Shown here one piece after another: positions 11,577 to 12,997 of a stretch of 12,997 nt of DNA (positions are counted from its first letter, which is position 1; each line of letters opens with the position of its first letter). Origin of the DNA: Sulfuricaulis sp049587675 (GTDB taxonomy: Bacteria; Pseudomonadota; Gammaproteobacteria; Acidiferrobacterales; Sulfurifustaceae); contig NZ_JBAVEJ010000128.1 in NCBI RefSeq assembly GCF_049587675.1, positions 1-12,997 on the forward strand, written 5' to 3'. The notes under the pieces were generated by a model. It was not told where the DNA came from. It ran no database searches and saw nothing but the letters and a program-made list of their open reading frames with translations. A program made the translations under genes and the position numbers.

Positions 11577-12997
11577 CGTCACCGGAGCTACGCCCCCGCA
11601 CGCCGCCCCGCATGGCGAGCGTCATCCCACCGCATTGCCCACGCTGTTCTTCACCGAGATGTGGGAACGCTTCAGCTACTATGGCATGCGCGCGCTGCTG
11701 GTGCTGTACCTGGTCAACGCGCTGGGCTACCAGCGCGGCGACGCGCTCGCCGTGTACGGGACTTACACCGCCCTGGTGTATCTCACGCCGATCGTCGGTG
11801 GCTATCTGGCCGACCGCTATCTCGGTTACCGCAAGGCGATCCTGATCGGCGCCCTGGTCATGGCCATGGGCCACTTTGCGATGGCGTTTCCCGCGCTGCT
11901 GATGCCGGCGCTGGGCATGATCATCATTGGCAACGGCTTCTTCAAGCCCAACATCTCCACGCTGCTCGGTACGCTCTACCGCGAGCACGATCCACGGCGC
12001 GACGGCGGTTTCACCATCTTCTACATCGGCATCAACCTGGGAGCGTTCATCGCGCCGCTGATCGCCGGCACGCTGGGCGAGAAGATCGGCTGGCATTGGG
12101 GCTTTGGCTCTGCCGGCGTCGGCATGCTGCTGGCGGTGATGTGGTTCGTGCGCGGCCAGCACAAGCTGGGCAACGCGGGACTGCCGGCTGGCCACGACCG
12201 GCTCGACCGCCGTGCCTGGCTGCATATTGTGCTCGTCAGCGCCCTCATGATCCCGCTGGTTTACGCCGTGATCGGCGCGGGCAGCGCCCTCACGCCGCTT
12301 TGGCACCGCATCGGCACCGAGCTTAAGGTTGGTATTCCCGCCGCGGCCTTCATCGCGTTTCTCGCGTGGCAGCAAAGGACCTGTACCCGCGAGGAGTGGC
12401 ATCGTGTGCTGGCCATCGTGATCGTGAGTGTCTTCGTGATTTTTTTCTGGACGGGCTTTGAACAGGCGGGCGGAACCATGAACCTGTTTGCCGACAAGCT
12501 GACAGATCGCGCGCTGCTCGGCTGGGAAATCCCGGCGTCCTATTTCCAGGGCATCAACCCGCTGCTGATCGTACTGCTCGGGCCGCTGTTCTCCATCATG
12601 TGGACGCGCTGGGACCAGTCCCGATATGCGCTGCCCGTGTCCGCCAAGATGGGCGTGGGGATTCTTATCATGGGCGCCGGCTTCATCGTGCTGGCGATCG
12701 CTCAGGGCCGCGCCGAGTCCCTGGGCAAAGTCGGGCCGCAATGGCTGTTCTTCGTCTATCTGTTGCACACGATGGGCGAACTGTGCCTGTCGCCGATCGG
12801 TCTTTCCATGGTCACCCGGCTCGCCCCGGCGCGTCTCGCCGCGATCATGATGGGCATCTGGTTCACCGCGAACGCCATCGCCAATTACCTGGCCGGCATA
12901 CTGGAAAGCCTGCTGGCCGGTTCCACCATTCCCTTGTATTGGTTTCTCGTCGGCAGCTCGCTCGGCGCGGGAGTGTTGCTGCTCCTGATCACGCCGT
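11566..12997 (+). CDS. POT-family (proton-dependent oligopeptide) transporter, 3' end outside the window
   Basis: The frame from ATG 11566 is open for 477 codons to the window edge. The protein is a polytopic inner-membrane transporter that imports di- and tripeptides with protons. The POT signature EMWERFSYYG (31-40, the ExxERFxYYG motif) lies in helix 1. GNGFFKPNISTLLG (122-135) and FYIGINLGAF (152-161) form the PTR2 signature, and FEQAGGTMNLFAD (298-310) is typical of helix 7. Many hydrophobic helices follow. Family members have about 460-520 residues, so little is missing. There is no strong Shine-Dalgarno. The ATG is chosen because the family's N-terminal tail is short and variable. A long antisense frame over it is a GC-skew shadow. 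Confidence 0.95.
   Translation, partial: MTASVTGATPPHAAPHGERHPTALPTLFFTEMWERFSYYGMRALLVLYLVNALGYQRGDALAVYGTYTALVYLTPIVGGYLADRYLGYRKAILIGALVMAMGHFAMAFPALLMPALGMIIIGNGFFKPNISTLLGTLYREHDPRRDGGFTIFYIGINLGAFIAPLIAGTLGEKIGWHWGFGSAGVGMLLAVMWFVRGQHKLGNAGLPAGHDRLDRRAWLHIVLVSALMIPLVYAVIGAGSALTPLWHRIGTELKVGIPAAAFIAFLAWQQRTCTREEWHRVLAIVIVSVFVIFFWTGFEQAGGTMNLFADKLTDRALLGWEIPASYFQGINPLLIVLLGPLFSIMWTRWDQSRYALPVSAKMGVGILIMGAGFIVLAIAQGRAESLGKVGPQWLFFVYLLHTMGELCLSPIGLSMVTRLAPARLAAIMMGIWFTANAIANYLAGILESLLAGSTIPLYWFLVGSSLGAGVLLLLITP

Noticed and set aside
11545..12768. 407-codon open frame on the minus strand
   Set aside because: It lies entirely opposite the clearly recognisable peptide transporter. Its translation is rich in Arg, His, Gln and Asp with no family resemblance, as expected from codon bias.
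1..12997. CRISPR array, tRNA or rRNA genes
   Set aside because: No regularly spaced short repeats and no tRNA-like or rRNA-like sequence recognised on either strand.

Overview
The window looks like a chromosomal segment of a free-living, fairly GC-rich proteobacterium, most likely a gammaproteobacterium. The indications are a sigma-54 type promoter, a DUF3391/HD-GYP signalling protein, a DsrE-like protein, an IS110-family element and CTGAGCCTGTCGAA-type intergenic palindromes. I cannot name the species.

Left part (1-4083). The 3' end of a beta-carbonic anhydrase gene is followed by a palindromic intergenic repeat. Next comes a compact cyclic-di-GMP operon: a near-consensus sigma-54 promoter (602-617), an FHA-GGDEF protein whose active-site motif is destroyed but whose inhibitory-site RxxD motif survives, a DUF3391-HD-GYP phosphodiesterase-like protein, a short lipoprotein, and a Rho-independent terminator. 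The FHA and degenerate GGDEF domains look like sensing or binding modules and the HD-GYP protein like the enzymatic output. After a stretch of decayed repeats lies a DsrE-family gene with its own strong ribosome binding site and an 18-bp perfect hairpin.

Middle part (4146-8350). A small secreted-protein gene is interrupted by an in-frame TAA but keeps its signal peptide, ribosome binding site and terminator. It is followed by a decayed second copy of the carbonic anhydrase gene end. An apparently intact IS110-family (IS1111-like) insertion sequence with 14-bp subterminal inverted repeats abuts that copy. Then come a secreted CHRD-domain protein, a convergent tyrosine-recombinase pseudogene broken by an in-frame TAG, and a small cysteine-containing secreted protein that probably starts at TTG behind a good sigma-70 promoter.

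Right part (8500-12997). A second, N-terminally shortened copy of the short lipoprotein precedes a two-gene unit with an extended -10 promoter and an 11-bp gene overlap. The first protein resembles Panacea/DUF4065 antitoxins and the second has MazF/PemK-like motifs in order behind a long N-terminal extension. I read this as a candidate toxin-antitoxin or defence module, and it is the best candidate here for an undescribed system. A NYN-OST-HTH putative RNA-processing protein follows. It is bracketed by two copies of the 5' end of the next gene, a POT-family peptide transporter that runs off the window.

Overall the window mixes housekeeping genes with signs of turnover: one intact insertion sequence, a dead integrase, a second nonsense pseudogene, three local duplications and several intergenic repeat families.
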